Below are positions 16,640-25,006 of a stretch of 64,000 bases of DNA, in pieces; the stretch's first letter is position 1; each line of letters opens with the position of its first letter. The notes below the pieces were generated by a model. It was not told the DNA's origin, searched no databases, and saw nothing but the letters and a program-made list of their open reading frames with translations. The stretch is taken from assembly GCF_900291015.1 (NCBI RefSeq), contig NZ_OLKL01000033.1, positions 217,341 to 281,340 of the forward strand. Direction: 5' to 3'. Made by a program: the position numbers and the translations under genes. This DNA is from Pseudomonas persica (GTDB lineage Bacteria; Pseudomonadota; Gammaproteobacteria; Pseudomonadales; Pseudomonadaceae).

Positions 16640-17569
16640 TTAGCGACGAGTGGTCCCGGCAGGCCCCAGCGATGCCCACAGGTGTTGCGCCGCATAGGCC
16701 CGCCAAGGTCGCCAGGCCAAGGCTCGTTGCGCCAGTTGGGCATCAGCGCCTTCGAGCAAGCGCAACGCCTTGATCAGCGCCACGTCGCCCAGCGGCAAGG
16801 CGTCGGCCGCTCCGGCCTGGCGCAACGCCAGGTAGTGCGCGCTCCAGGGGCCGATACCCTTGAGTTGGCACAGGTTGCGCAACAGTTCATCCAGCATTTG
16901 CCCGCGGCGTAGCAGCCCAGGCTTGGCCAGCAAGGCACTGGCCAGCGTGCCCAGGGTGGTGGCACGCGCCCGCGGTATGCCCATGCCGTCGAACTGCGCA
17001 GCCGCCAATACCGACAGTGCCGGGAACACATGGCTCAAGCCCGGTGCGTAACAGCGCAGGGGCACGCCGTGGCGTTGCACCAGTCGACCGGCCAGGGTCA
17101 TGGCCCCGGCAACACTGACCTGCTGGCCCAGCACAGTGCGCATGGCCTGCTCGCAGGCGTCCCAACCTTGGGGCACGCGCAGGCCTGGGCGTTGCTGTAG
17201 CAGGCCGGCCATCAGCGGATCGCGGGACAGTTCGGCATTGATGCGCGCGGGGTCGGCATCGAGGTCGAAGACCCGCCTCAGCCTGGCAATCAAACCGGGT
17301 AGCGCGTGGGCCTGAACACCTTCAAGGCGGACCCGCAGGTACTGGCTGACCGAAGGCGTAGCGTGCAAAACAGCGTGGCGGCCGGCAACCATCAGGGTAC
17401 GACGGTAGGTGCCATCGAGGCAGGTCTCGATGCCGGGGATGCAGCGGGCAGCGAGGAAGGCCAGGGTCGAGGGCCAGTGGTAAGGGGCACGGTAGCGCAG
17501 CCACAGGGTGTGGTGGCCTGGGGTGGGCAAAGATCGGCGCACGGCGTGCAGGGGGGTGAGCTTGGGCAT
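16640..17569 (-). CDS. alkA: DNA-3-methyladenine glycosylase II (AlkA)
   Basis: A 309-residue helix-hairpin-helix DNA glycosylase that excises alkylated purines. The AlkA N-terminal domain (YRAPYHWPSTLAFLAARCIPGIE) is followed by an HhH-GPD domain, with the hairpin LKGIGPWSAHYLALR and the catalytic aspartate in LGDVAL (residue about 258). A longer frame starts at 17713, but its first 48 codons run through a REP pair, so I use ATG 17569. Together with alkB at 14962 this gives two alkylation-repair genes within 3 kb. No Ada-type regulatory domain is fused. Confidence 0.92.
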   Translation of the reverse strand: MPKLTPLHAVRRSLPTPGHHTLWLRYRAPYHWPSTLAFLAARCIPGIETCLDGTYRRTLMVAGRHAVLHATPSVSQYLRVRLEGVQAHALPGLIARLRRVFDLDADPARINAELSRDPLMAGLLQQRPGLRVPQGWDACEQAMRTVLGQQVSVAGAMTLAGRLVQRHGVPLRCYAPGLSHVFPALSVLAAAQFDGMGIPRARATTLGTLASALLAKPGLLRRGQMLDELLRNLCQLKGIGPWSAHYLALRQAGAADALPLGDVALIKALRLLEGADAQLAQRALAWRPWRAYAAQHLWASLGPAGTTRR

Positions 17570-17603
17570 GGCTGCATCATGCCAGCAAATGTAATGCCTG
17601 TAC

Positions 17604-17702
17604 CGGCCGTATCGCCGGCAAGCCAGCTCCCACAGGTTGGGCACCGCCTTCAGGCTCGGTGGAATACCTGTGGGAGCTGGCTGCCGGCGATACGGCCGGG
17701 GC
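17604..17702. repeat. REP pair (inverted)
   Basis: CCGTATCGCCGGCAAGCCAGC on the left faces GCTGGCTGCCGGCGATACGG on the right, each flanked by TCCCACAGG or CCTGTGGGA. The intergenic spacer between alkA and the pirin gene is essentially this element. Confidence 0.85.
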
Positions 17703-17723
17703 AAGCCATTCAATCAAGCAGGG

Positions 17724-18611
17724 TCAATGTGCCGCACCGTCCCGCGCATCTTGCATCTGCCCGAACCGCCCGGCATGGAAGTCGTCGAACGACTCGGCGA
17801 TCTCTACCTGGCTATTCATCACGAACGGGCCATAACCCACGATCGGCTCGTCGATCGGTTCACCGCTGAGCAGCAGCAGGCTGGCCCCCTCCAGCGCTTC
17901 GACGGCAACATCTTCACCGTCCCGGTCAAGCAGCACCAGGCTGGATGGGCCGGCTTCGCGCTCGCCGTTGATCCGCACATTGCCACGCAACACCACCAGC
18001 GCCGCATTGCGCCCGGCGGCCACTGGCAACTGCAAGGCTGCAGCGGCATTCAGGCGCAGGTCCCAGACATCCATGGCGGTAAAGGTCCGCGCCGGCCCCG
18101 AATGCCCACGATAGTCACCGGCAATCACCCGCAGGCTGCCGACCTCGCCGTCCAGCGCCACCACCGGGATGTCCTTGGCCAGCAGTGTCTGGTAGCCAGC
18201 CGCTGCGCGCTTGTCCCGTGCCGGCAGGTTGACCCACAGCTGGACCATCTCCAGCGTACCGCCACTGCGGGCGAAACCCGGGGAATGGAACTCTTCATGG
18301 ATGATGCCGTTGGCAGCAGTCATCCACTGCACGTCACCGGGGCCGATCAAGCCGCCAGCGCCGGTGGAGTCACGGTGCTCCAGTTCGCCCTGGTAAACGA
18401 TGGTCACGGTCTCGAAACCGCGGTGCGGATGCTGGCCAACGCCACGCCGCGCCCTGGTCGGGGTGAAGTCGTGGGGGCCGGCATAGTCCAGCAGCAGGAA
18501 CGGGCTGATCTTGCTGGCCAGGTTGTCGTAGGTGAACAGGCTGCGCACCGGGAAACCATCGCCTACCCAGTGGGCGTGGGGGCTGCGGTGAATACCCAGA
18601 ATCGTTTTCAT
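17724..18611 (-). CDS. Pirin family protein
   Basis: A 295-residue bicupin of the pirin family. The N-terminal cupin carries the metal motif GVGQHPHRGFETVTIVYQG and the further ligands in DVQWMTAANGIIHEE. The C-terminal pirin cupin covers about residues 170-280. Bacterial pirins include quercetin 2,3-dioxygenase activity (YhhW) and regulatory roles; the sequence does not decide which. It appears to be monocistronic, flanked by a REP pair downstream and a nucleotidyltransferase gene upstream. Confidence 0.9.
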   Translation of the reverse strand: MKTILGIHRSPHAHWVGDGFPVRSLFTYDNLASKISPFLLLDYAGPHDFTPTRARRGVGQHPHRGFETVTIVYQGELEHRDSTGAGGLIGPGDVQWMTAANGIIHEEFHSPGFARSGGTLEMVQLWVNLPARDKRAAAGYQTLLAKDIPVVALDGEVGSLRVIAGDYRGHSGPARTFTAMDVWDLRLNAAAALQLPVAAGRNAALVVLRGNVRINGEREAGPSSLVLLDRDGEDVAVEALEGASLLLLSGEPIDEPIVGYGPFVMNSQVEIAESFDDFHAGRFGQMQDARDGAAH

Positions 18612-18707
18612 GAGAAGGCTCCTCTCCAGGTTGAGATAACCTTACCAGTGATACCAATCAGGCAATAGCTGGCTTAGATGACATGCATCGTCTCATTTAC
18701 AGGACAA

Positions 18708-19682
18708 TCAGAAGAACACCGCGTGAAGTATCGGATGCCCCGTATACTGCGACCTCAACCAATGTTCCAGCTTCAACGAAAAGGCTTGCCCTCGCACCCT
18801 GAGCTCCCGATAGACCGGATCCGCCATTGCCTGGCCAGGGGTCAGTCGGTCCAGATGGCGGCGATTTTCCACCGAGGATATCGACTCGAGAAAGACTGCG
18901 TAGTCTTCAAACAGGGCGACGCTATATGGGTTGGAATGACCGAGCATTGCCAGACGTTGCAAAGGCGTGAGGGCCAGCAATTGTTGAAGGCGTATGATCT
19001 TCGACGGCGCTGGGAGGTCATGGACCTCGGCAATCGCCACGATGCCGCCTGCAAAAAGCAGTTTTCGAGAAAACAGCAGTTTGATGTTGCGTACCCCCCA
19101 GGCCTTGCCTTCGGCTCTCTTTTCCTCGAAATTCGCCATGAGGGTCCGGTAGTAGCGGATCAGGTCGTTAAGCAGGAACCTGGCAAGTCCACTTCCATGA
19201 TCGTCAGGAACATAGCGGCACAGCAGGTCATTTTGCCACCTGGCAAAGGCGTCGTACCCAAAGAGGGGTCGGCCTTCAAGCAACATCAGCATTCGCCTGG
19301 TCAGCGCCGTATTGTCTTCGCACTTCCAGCCTATGTGTTCGCTCAAGTCTGAGTACACCGCCAACGCCCCACGGCCGAATTTCGCCTCGTCGCTTTCTCC
19401 CGGGTGGCTGATGGGCCGGACAAGGTCGCTGACCTGGCGCAATATGTCGTCCAGGCGATCCGCCGGCAGACTGGTGTCATGCACGATGAAGAAGTCGATG
19501 TCCGAAACAGGGGAAACTTCGCATCGGCCATAGGAGCCCACGCTAACCACAGCCAAAGGTGCCTCCCCTGCCAGCGGTGCCAGCGTGCTGTACATGGCCT
19601 GCCTGAGTGACTCGATTGTCATGCAGGAGTAGTCGTAGCGTTTTTGCAGATAGGATGGCTGTAGCAAGGTCTTGCTGGTCAT
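18708..19682 (-). CDS. Pol-beta-type nucleotidyltransferase-like protein
   Basis: A 324-residue protein whose residues about 40-75 show the nucleotidyltransferase signature GSYGRCEVSPVSDIDFFIV (GSxGR ... DxD), close to the N-terminal catalytic motif of GlnD and DUF294 proteins. The rest is mostly helical, with no HD, ACT or CBS domain visible. ATG 19682 is preferred to a TTG at 19700. The base composition looks less GC-rich than in its neighbours, hinting at acquisition. The nucleotide and target are unknown. It could modify a protein, tRNA or small molecule. It is a standalone gene. Confidence 0.7.
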   Translation of the reverse strand: MTSKTLLQPSYLQKRYDYSCMTIESLRQAMYSTLAPLAGEAPLAVVSVGSYGRCEVSPVSDIDFFIVHDTSLPADRLDDILRQVSDLVRPISHPGESDEAKFGRGALAVYSDLSEHIGWKCEDNTALTRRMLMLLEGRPLFGYDAFARWQNDLLCRYVPDDHGSGLARFLLNDLIRYYRTLMANFEEKRAEGKAWGVRNIKLLFSRKLLFAGGIVAIAEVHDLPAPSKIIRLQQLLALTPLQRLAMLGHSNPYSVALFEDYAVFLESISSVENRRHLDRLTPGQAMADPVYRELRVRGQAFSLKLEHWLRSQYTGHPILHAVFF

Positions 19683-19746
19683 TTTCGTAAGCTCGGGCAA
19701 AGCCCAAGATTACTCACGCCCTCCTACCCGGTGCTGTCTGGAAAAA

Positions 19747-20631
19747 CTATCCCGCCGGTCCCTGCAGCAGGAAAGCCTGCACTTCTTCGGCACAACCCTC
19801 AGGATGTTCCTGCATGAAGCAGTGCCCACCTGCAACCTGCCTGGCGGTCACCTGAGCGTTGAGCGCCGCCAGGCGGTTCACCGAATGGGGCACGAAGGGG
19901 TAGGTGCGCTCGCCATACAGCACCCGCGTAGGCGTGCGGATCGCCACCAGGCTCGCCCACATGCGCTTGGGGAACGAACTGAAGATTTCCACTTCGCGGC
20001 TGGGCCGGCACTTGAGCACTACCGCTTCGCCACAGTCGCCGATGGCATGCTCGATGTAGGCCCGCAGCGCCGCATCGGTCCACCCCTTGAAGATCCCCCG
20101 CCCATGCAGCGAAGCCAAGGCCGCCTCGCGGTCGGGCCAGTGGCTGCGACGGCTGGCGGCCTTGCGCGCCAGGGCATGCCGCCGGTGCAGGCCGACCAGC
20201 GCTGCAACCCCCATCACACCCAACATGCGCCGGCTGAACAGTACCGGATCAAGCAACACCGCACGCGTGAACAGTTGCGGTTCACTGGCCAGGATCAGGC
20301 CGGTGAGCACACCACCGAAGCTGTGCCCCACGGCAAAGCGCGGCACGTCGCCATACTCGCCTCGCCCGGCTGCGAAAGCGTCCACTGCCAGCGCAGCGGT
20401 ACGGTTCCAACCACGAAACACCCCGCCATGGTCACTGTCACCATGGCCCTGGACATCGCTGAGCCACAGGTCGAAATGCTCGCCCAGGCGCATCAGCAAT
20501 GGCTGGTAGGCCAGGCAGCAGAAGCCGTTGCCATGGAGAAAGTGCAGCAGCGGCTTGCCACTGGCCGGGGTTCGCCAGCCACGCAGGGTGAAGCCTTCGA
20601 CGCATTCGTAGGACCAGGGAATCAACTGCAT
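19747..20631 (-). CDS. Alpha/beta hydrolase
   Basis: A 294-residue alpha/beta hydrolase. The oxyanion region is FLHGNGFCCLAYQPLL, the nucleophile elbow is GHSFGG (serine about residue 123), and the catalytic histidine is likely in GGHCFMQEHPEG near the end. An acid is expected after strand 6 around LYGERTYPF. There is no signal peptide. The substrate is unknown. It lies 21 bp behind the LysE-type exporter on the same strand, so the two may be co-transcribed. Confidence 0.85.
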   Translation of the reverse strand: MQLIPWSYECVEGFTLRGWRTPASGKPLLHFLHGNGFCCLAYQPLLMRLGEHFDLWLSDVQGHGDSDHGGVFRGWNRTAALAVDAFAAGRGEYGDVPRFAVGHSFGGVLTGLILASEPQLFTRAVLLDPVLFSRRMLGVMGVAALVGLHRRHALARKAASRRSHWPDREAALASLHGRGIFKGWTDAALRAYIEHAIGDCGEAVVLKCRPSREVEIFSSFPKRMWASLVAIRTPTRVLYGERTYPFVPHSVNRLAALNAQVTARQVAGGHCFMQEHPEGCAEEVQAFLLQGPAG

Positions 20632-20652
20632 CGGCTTACTGTACTCGCGGGG

Positions 20653-21282
20653 TCAGGAAAACACCGATTCTACAAACAGTAGCGGGTACAGTGAAATCAC
20701 CAGCAACAAGGCCATCAGGACATTGAACAGCATCAGCCAGCGCGGGTTCTGCAACAGGTTGCGCAAGGCGCTACCAAACATCACCCACACCCCCACGCTG
20801 GGCAGGTTGACCAGGGCGAACAAGGCGGCAATCACAATGACGTTGGTCACATAGCCTTGCGCCGGCGTGTAGGTGGTGATTGCCCCCACGGCCATCACCC
20901 AGGCCTTGGGGTTGACCCACTGGAATGCCGCCGCCCCCCAGAAGCCCAGCGGTTTGCGGGCACTGGACGAGGCTGTGCCGACCGGCCCTGAGGTGGCGAT
21001 CTTCCAGGCCAGGTACAGCAGGTAGGCGGCGCCGGTGTAGCGCAGTACCGTGTACAGTGGTGGCCAGGCCTTGAATACCTCGCCCAGGCCCAGGCCAACA
21101 GCCAGCACCATCACCATGAAACCGACGCTGATACCCATGGCATGGGGGATCGAGCGACGCACACCGAAGTTTACCCCCGAGGCCAGCAGCATGGTGTTGT
21201 TGGGGCCAGGAGTGATGGAAGACACGAAGGCAAACAGCACGAAGGCAGTCAGCAGGTCGGCAGAGGCAAGCATGGCAGGCAT
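20653..21282 (-). CDS. LysE/RhtB family amino-acid exporter
   Basis: A 209-residue inner-membrane protein with about six hydrophobic segments and the family motif SITPGPNNTMLLASGVNFG near the N-terminus, followed by HAMGISVGF and FQWVNPKAWVMA. These are the LysE/RhtB signatures, and the proteins typically export amino acids or homoserine lactones. The substrate cannot be read from sequence. The start has a GTGGA ribosome site just upstream. Confidence 0.88.
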   Translation of the reverse strand: MPAMLASADLLTAFVLFAFVSSITPGPNNTMLLASGVNFGVRRSIPHAMGISVGFMVMVLAVGLGLGEVFKAWPPLYTVLRYTGAAYLLYLAWKIATSGPVGTASSSARKPLGFWGAAAFQWVNPKAWVMAVGAITTYTPAQGYVTNVIVIAALFALVNLPSVGVWVMFGSALRNLLQNPRWLMLFNVLMALLLVISLYPLLFVESVFS

Positions 21283-21407
21283 TCCACATTCTTTATAGGT
21301 GCTGTCACACTAACGGAGTCGCCCTCCTCTGCGACCGATACAGTTTTGCAAAATTGTGTAGATACACATCGCTGTACCGCTAACACCTGACCAAGGAAGC
21401 CGTCACC

Positions 21408-21887
21408 ATGAGCCTCACCATTCGCCCTGCCGTACGCGCCGATGCCGAGCAGATCCTGGCCTTCATCACCGAGTTGGCCGAGTACGAACGCGCCCGCCAC
21501 GAAGTGATCGCGAGCGTTGCCGACATCGAGCATAGCCTGTTCGACGAGGGCAGTACGGTGCACAGCCTGATTTGCGAGCGCGATGGCCGGGCCATCGGCT
21601 TTGCCGTGTATTTCTATAGCTACTCGACCTGGTTAGGTCGCAACGGTATCTACCTGGAAGACCTGTACATCACCCCTGAGCAACGCGGCGACGGCGCCGG
21701 GCGACAGTTGCTGCAGCACATTGCCCGCGAGGCGGTGACGAATAATTGCGGGCGGCTGGAATGGAGCGTGCTGGACTGGAACGAGCCGGCGATCGGCTTT
21801 TACCAGAAGCTGGGGGCCGAGGCGCAGGATGAGTGGGTGCGCTACCGGCTGGATGGGGACAAGCTGGCGGCGTTTGCCCGGGAATAA
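21408..21887 (+). CDS. GNAT family N-acetyltransferase
   Basis: A 159-residue GNAT enzyme. The acetyl-CoA binding motif A is LYITPEQRGDGAGRQLLQHIA, preceded by the beta-strand IYLEDL and followed by LDWNEPAIGFYQKLGA, typical of the spermidine/thialysine acetyltransferase-like subgroup. The substrate is unknown; diamino acids or polyamines are plausible. It is a single gene. Confidence 0.88.
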   Translation: MSLTIRPAVRADAEQILAFITELAEYERARHEVIASVADIEHSLFDEGSTVHSLICERDGRAIGFAVYFYSYSTWLGRNGIYLEDLYITPEQRGDGAGRQLLQHIAREAVTNNCGRLEWSVLDWNEPAIGFYQKLGAEAQDEWVRYRLDGDKLAAFARE

Positions 21888-21905
21888 CCGGGAGCGCTTT
21901 GCGTC

Positions 21906-21933
21906 CGCTTCGCGGGCAGGCCCGCTCTCTTGG
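21906..21933. repeat. Solitary REP-like palindrome
   Basis: CGCTTCGCGGGCAGGCCCGC followed by TCTCTTGG; the putida REP core just after the GNAT gene. Confidence 0.6.
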
Positions 21934-21960
21934 AACTGCACATGACTCAGCGGGGACACT

Positions 21961-22040
21961 GTGGGAGCTTTAGCCGCGAACACCGGTGCAGCCGGTGCCA
22001 TGCACCGCGCTGGATTTTTCGCGGCTGAAGCCGCGCACAG
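21961..22040 (-). repeat. 85-bp dispersed palindromic repeat, diverged copy 3
   Basis: The reverse complement aligns with the copies at 4766 and 32621, sharing the GCGGTGCATGGCACCGGCTG core and the terminal TTCGCGGCTAAAGC arm, with several differences. It lies between the GNAT gene and the cobalamin riboswitch. Confidence 0.75.
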
Positions 22041-22111
22041 GGTACCCGGAGCGCCAGCAAACCCAGTTCTGGCAATTGACGCCAAGCCCGCTCCATGCTC
22101 TCCTTATGCCT

Positions 22112-22316
22112 CGCGTTCAGGTGCCCCCAATGGGGGTGAAACGGGAAACCGGTGCGTCACAGGCCCTCCAGCAGGGCCGGACAAAGCCGGTGCTGCCCCC
22201 GCAACGGTAAGCGAGCGAAGCGTCTGTACCACTGTGCCCGATCATCCGGCATGGGAAGGTGACGCCTTCCAGGAGCCTGACTCCTCCTCGCAAGCCCGGA
22301 GACCGGCCTGGCGTTC
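22112..22316 (+). ncRNA. Cobalamin riboswitch (AdoCbl aptamer)
   Basis: Contains the conserved cobalamin aptamer blocks in order: AGGTGCCCCCAATGGGGGTG with GAAACGGGAA, then the B12 box GCTGCCCCCGCAACGGTAA, then AGCCCGGAGACCGGCC at the 3' end. It sits about 100 nt upstream of cbtB and should reduce expression of cbtB-cbtA-cobE-cobM when cobalamin is plentiful. Whether control is by termination or start-site masking is not clear from the 22317-22418 expression platform. Confidence 0.95.
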
Positions 22317-22418
22317 ATGAACACCCCGCGGTGGGCGGGCGCTGTTGCATTCCCCTGGGCCACCATGCTTGGGGCTGCCGCGCTTGCCCATTGCCCACAA
22401 AAAGCAGAGGAACGCGTC

Positions 22419-22607
22419 ATGCCCGTCACCAGCGCCAAGCAACACAGCATTACCACTCCCGTCACCCTCAGCCAGCGTGTCGTCATCGCCGTCGGCGCCA
22501 GCCTGCTGGGCCTGAGCCTGGTGTACTTCGCCGGTTTCTCGCACATCGAGGCCGTGCACAACGCCGCCCACGACACCCGCCACAGCGCCGCCTTCCCCTG
22601 CCACTGA
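22419..22607 (+). CDS. cbtB: CbtB, cobalt transporter accessory subunit
   Basis: A 62-residue protein with one transmembrane helix (RVVIAVGASLLGLSLVYFAGF) followed by a histidine-containing tail HIEAVHNAAHDTRHSAAFPCH, the expected CbtB metal-binding end. It works with CbtA in cobalt uptake for cobalamin synthesis. ATG 22419 follows AGAGGAAC; an upstream frame from 22317 overlaps the riboswitch and is not used. It is the first gene under the cobalamin riboswitch. Confidence 0.92.
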   Translation: MPVTSAKQHSITTPVTLSQRVVIAVGASLLGLSLVYFAGFSHIEAVHNAAHDTRHSAAFPCH

Positions 22608-22616
22608 GTATGCCCG

Positions 22617-23303
22617 ATGATCACACGCATTGCCCGTACCGCGGGCTTCAGCGGGCTACTGGCGGCCTTGCTGCTGACCCTGCTGCAAAGCTTCTGGGTC
22701 GCCCCGCTTATTCTCGAGGCAGAAACCTACGAGTCTGCGGCACCGGCCGCCCAGCACGAACATGCTGGCGAAGTGGCCGCCCATGAACACAGCGCCGAAG
22801 CCTGGGCTCCGGAAGACGGCTGGCAGCGGGTACTGTCCACCACCGGCGGCAATCTGGTGGTAGCGGTCGGCTTCGCCCTGATCCTCACCGCCCTTTACAA
22901 CCTGCGCGAACCAACGCGTGTCGGCACCGGTGCGCTGTGGGGCCTGGCCGGCTTCGCCGTGTTCTGCCTGGCCCCGACCCTGGGCCTGCCGCCGGAACTG
23001 CCAGGTACTGCAGCCGCCGACCTGGGACGACGCCAGGCCTGGTGGATCGGCACCGCCAGTGCTACTGCGCTGGGCCTGGCCCTGCTGGTGTTCGCCCGCC
23101 ACTGGGTGCTGAAGGCGCTGGGCGCCGTGCTGCTGATCATTCCCCATGTGATCGGTGCACCGCAACCCGAGGTGCACCAGAGCCTGGCCCCCACAGCATT
23201 GGAAACCCAGTTCAAGGTGGCCTCCTGGCTGACCAACGCCGCCTTCTGGCTGGCCCTGGGCCTGCTCAGCGCCTGGCTGTTCCGACGCTCCAGCCAGGCC
23301 TGA
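22617..23303 (+). CDS. cbtA: CbtA, cobalt transporter membrane subunit
   Basis: A 228-residue CbtA-family inner-membrane protein with five or so hydrophobic segments and histidines in the first periplasmic loop (AAQHEHAGEVAAHEHS), suited to binding Co2+. A 9-bp gap separates it from cbtB and its stop overlaps the cobE start by one base (TGATG). It probably imports cobalt for corrin-ring insertion. Confidence 0.92.
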   Translation: MITRIARTAGFSGLLAALLLTLLQSFWVAPLILEAETYESAAPAAQHEHAGEVAAHEHSAEAWAPEDGWQRVLSTTGGNLVVAVGFALILTALYNLREPTRVGTGALWGLAGFAVFCLAPTLGLPPELPGTAAADLGRRQAWWIGTASATALGLALLVFARHWVLKALGAVLLIIPHVIGAPQPEVHQSLAPTALETQFKVASWLTNAAFWLALGLLSAWLFRRSSQA

Positions 23304-23689
23304 TGCCAGCCTTTTACGCCGGCTTCGGCTGCCGCCGGGGTTGCCCGACGGGTACGCTGGAAACCTTGCTACGCCAAGCCTTGGACAACCAGGGCCTGGC
23401 GCTGACCGACCTGCACGGCATCGCCAGCATCAGCCTGAAGGCCGATGAGGCCGGCTTGCAGCAACTGGCCAAACGCCTCGGCGTGCCCTTGGTGTTGTAC
23501 GATACCGCACAGTTGCAACCCTACGAACACCAGCTCAGTCACCATTCCGCCGCAGCCTATGCCCACAGCGGCTGCCGGGGCGTGGCAGAGAGTGCGGCCC
23601 TGGCCCTGGCCAGCCAGCGGCTTGGCACGGCCAGGTTGCTGCTGACGCGCCAGGTACTGGGCCCGGCCACCCTCGCCCTGGCCTGTTGA
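23303..23689 (+). CDS. cobE: CobE (CbiG C-terminal family), cobalamin biosynthesis
   Basis: A 128-residue CobE/GbiG C-terminal family protein, beginning with the family motif GFGCRRGCPTGTLETLL and including the conserved GVAESAALA. In the aerobic cobalamin pathway CobE is linked to the methylase steps; its exact role is not firmly fixed. The ATG overlaps the cbtA stop, indicating translational coupling. Its place before cobM fits a corrin operon. Confidence 0.9.
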   Translation: MPAFYAGFGCRRGCPTGTLETLLRQALDNQGLALTDLHGIASISLKADEAGLQQLAKRLGVPLVLYDTAQLQPYEHQLSHHSAAAYAHSGCRGVAESAALALASQRLGTARLLLTRQVLGPATLALAC

Positions 23690-23723
23690 ACGTTTCACCC
23701 CCTCTTTCTTGCAAGGACTTTCC

Positions 23724-24476
23724 ATGACCGTCTACTTCATCGGCGCCGGCCCCGGCGACCCGGAACTGATCACGGTCAAGGGCCAACGGCTGATCCGCCA
23801 GTGCCCGGTGATCATCTATGCCGGCTCGCTGGTGCCGGCCGCCGTGCTCGAGGGCCACCAGGCCAAGACCGTGATCAATAGTGCCGAACTGCACCTGGAA
23901 CAGATCATTGCAGCCATGCGCAGTGCGCATGAGCAAGGCCAGGATGTGGCCCGGATACACAGTGGCGACCCCAGCCTGTATGGCGCCATCGGTGAGCAGA
24001 TCCGCCAGCTGCAGGCACTGGGCATCGATTACCAGATCATCCCCGGGGTCACCGCCACGGCGGCCAGCGCCGCCCTGCTCGGCTGTGAACTGACCCTGCC
24101 ACAGGTAGCGCAGACCGTTATCCTCACCCGCTATGGCGACAGTTCACCACTGCCGCCCGGCGAACAACTGGGCGACCTGGCGCGCCACGGCAGCACCCTG
24201 GCAATTCACCTGGGGGTCAAGCACCTCTCGCGTATCGTCGATGAACTGTTGCCGCACTATGGTGCGCACTGCCCTGTAGCGGTGGTACATCGCGCCACCT
24301 GGCCGGACCAGGACTGGGTGCGCGGCACCCTCGGCGATATCGTCGAGCGCGCCGCAGCCAAGGATTTCCGGCGCACGGCGCTGATCCTGGTGGGCCATGT
24401 ACTGGGCGACACACCGTTTGCCGAATCGGCTTTGTACCGCGCGGGGCACGCCCACCTGTATCGCCCTGGCGACTGA
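23724..24476 (+). CDS. cobM: CobM, precorrin-4 C11-methyltransferase
   Basis: A 250-residue SAM-dependent methyltransferase of the tetrapyrrole methylase family. The N-terminal VYFIGAGPGDPELITVKG and the central HSGDPSLYGAIGEQ are signature blocks, and the order fits CobM/CbiF. It methylates precorrin-4 at C11 in aerobic B12 synthesis. ATG 23724 follows AAGGACTTTCC. It is the last gene clearly belonging to the riboswitch-controlled operon. Confidence 0.94.
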   Translation: MTVYFIGAGPGDPELITVKGQRLIRQCPVIIYAGSLVPAAVLEGHQAKTVINSAELHLEQIIAAMRSAHEQGQDVARIHSGDPSLYGAIGEQIRQLQALGIDYQIIPGVTATAASAALLGCELTLPQVAQTVILTRYGDSSPLPPGEQLGDLARHGSTLAIHLGVKHLSRIVDELLPHYGAHCPVAVVHRATWPDQDWVRGTLGDIVERAAAKDFRRTALILVGHVLGDTPFAESALYRAGHAHLYRPGD

Positions 24477-24536
24477 GCATTGCCAGGTTCACCGCGGGCG
24501 TAGCAGACTCCAGGTTCCCGTCTGCAAACAGGAGTC

Positions 24537-24785
24537 ATGCCCATGCTGGACCTACGCCCCAACTGCGAGTGCTGCGATACCGACCTGCCGGGTGACAGCC
24601 CCGACGCGCTGATCTGCTCCTTTGAATGCACCTTCTGCCGCACCTGCGCCGAAACCCGTTTCCAGGGCCGTTGCCCGAACTGCACCGGCCAGTTGGTGGC
24701 ACGCCCGACACGGGTCGGCCAGGCACTGGCCAACAACCCCGCCGCGACCCAGCGCGTGACCAAATCCCACTCCGCCTGCGCTTGA
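24537..24785 (+). CDS. DUF1272 small zinc-ribbon-like protein
   Basis: An 82-residue protein with paired CxxC-type motifs (NCECCDTDLP, FECTFCRTCA, CPNCTG), matching the DUF1272 family of short, probably zinc-binding proteins. Function is unknown. It has AGGAG upstream and follows cobM by 60 bp. A link to cobalamin is not implied. Confidence 0.85.
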   Translation: MPMLDLRPNCECCDTDLPGDSPDALICSFECTFCRTCAETRFQGRCPNCTGQLVARPTRVGQALANNPAATQRVTKSHSACA

Positions 24786-25006
24786 GCGCCCTCAAAAACA
24801 GACATTGCCGCTTTGCTAGGGTGATGTCTTTCCCGTTATTTGTAGGATTTTTCAACAACAAGTGCGGGGACTTTCAACACTTCATATACTCGGCATTATC
24901 AAATTTCGGGAATGGTCGTATCGTGCAGCGCTTCCGATAACCCCACTTGCAGACGTATTCCTGAGTGATCCAGGAAGCGGACCACACCCCGACAGGAGTT
25001 TTCCTC

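Noticed and set aside
17570-17713. N-terminal extension of AlkA from 17713
   Set aside because: The extra 48 residues are translated REP sequence, so ATG 17569 is the better start.
21961-22320. 119-residue plus-strand frame before cbtB
   Set aside because: It is made of the palindromic repeat and the cobalamin aptamer; the RNA structure explains the sequence.
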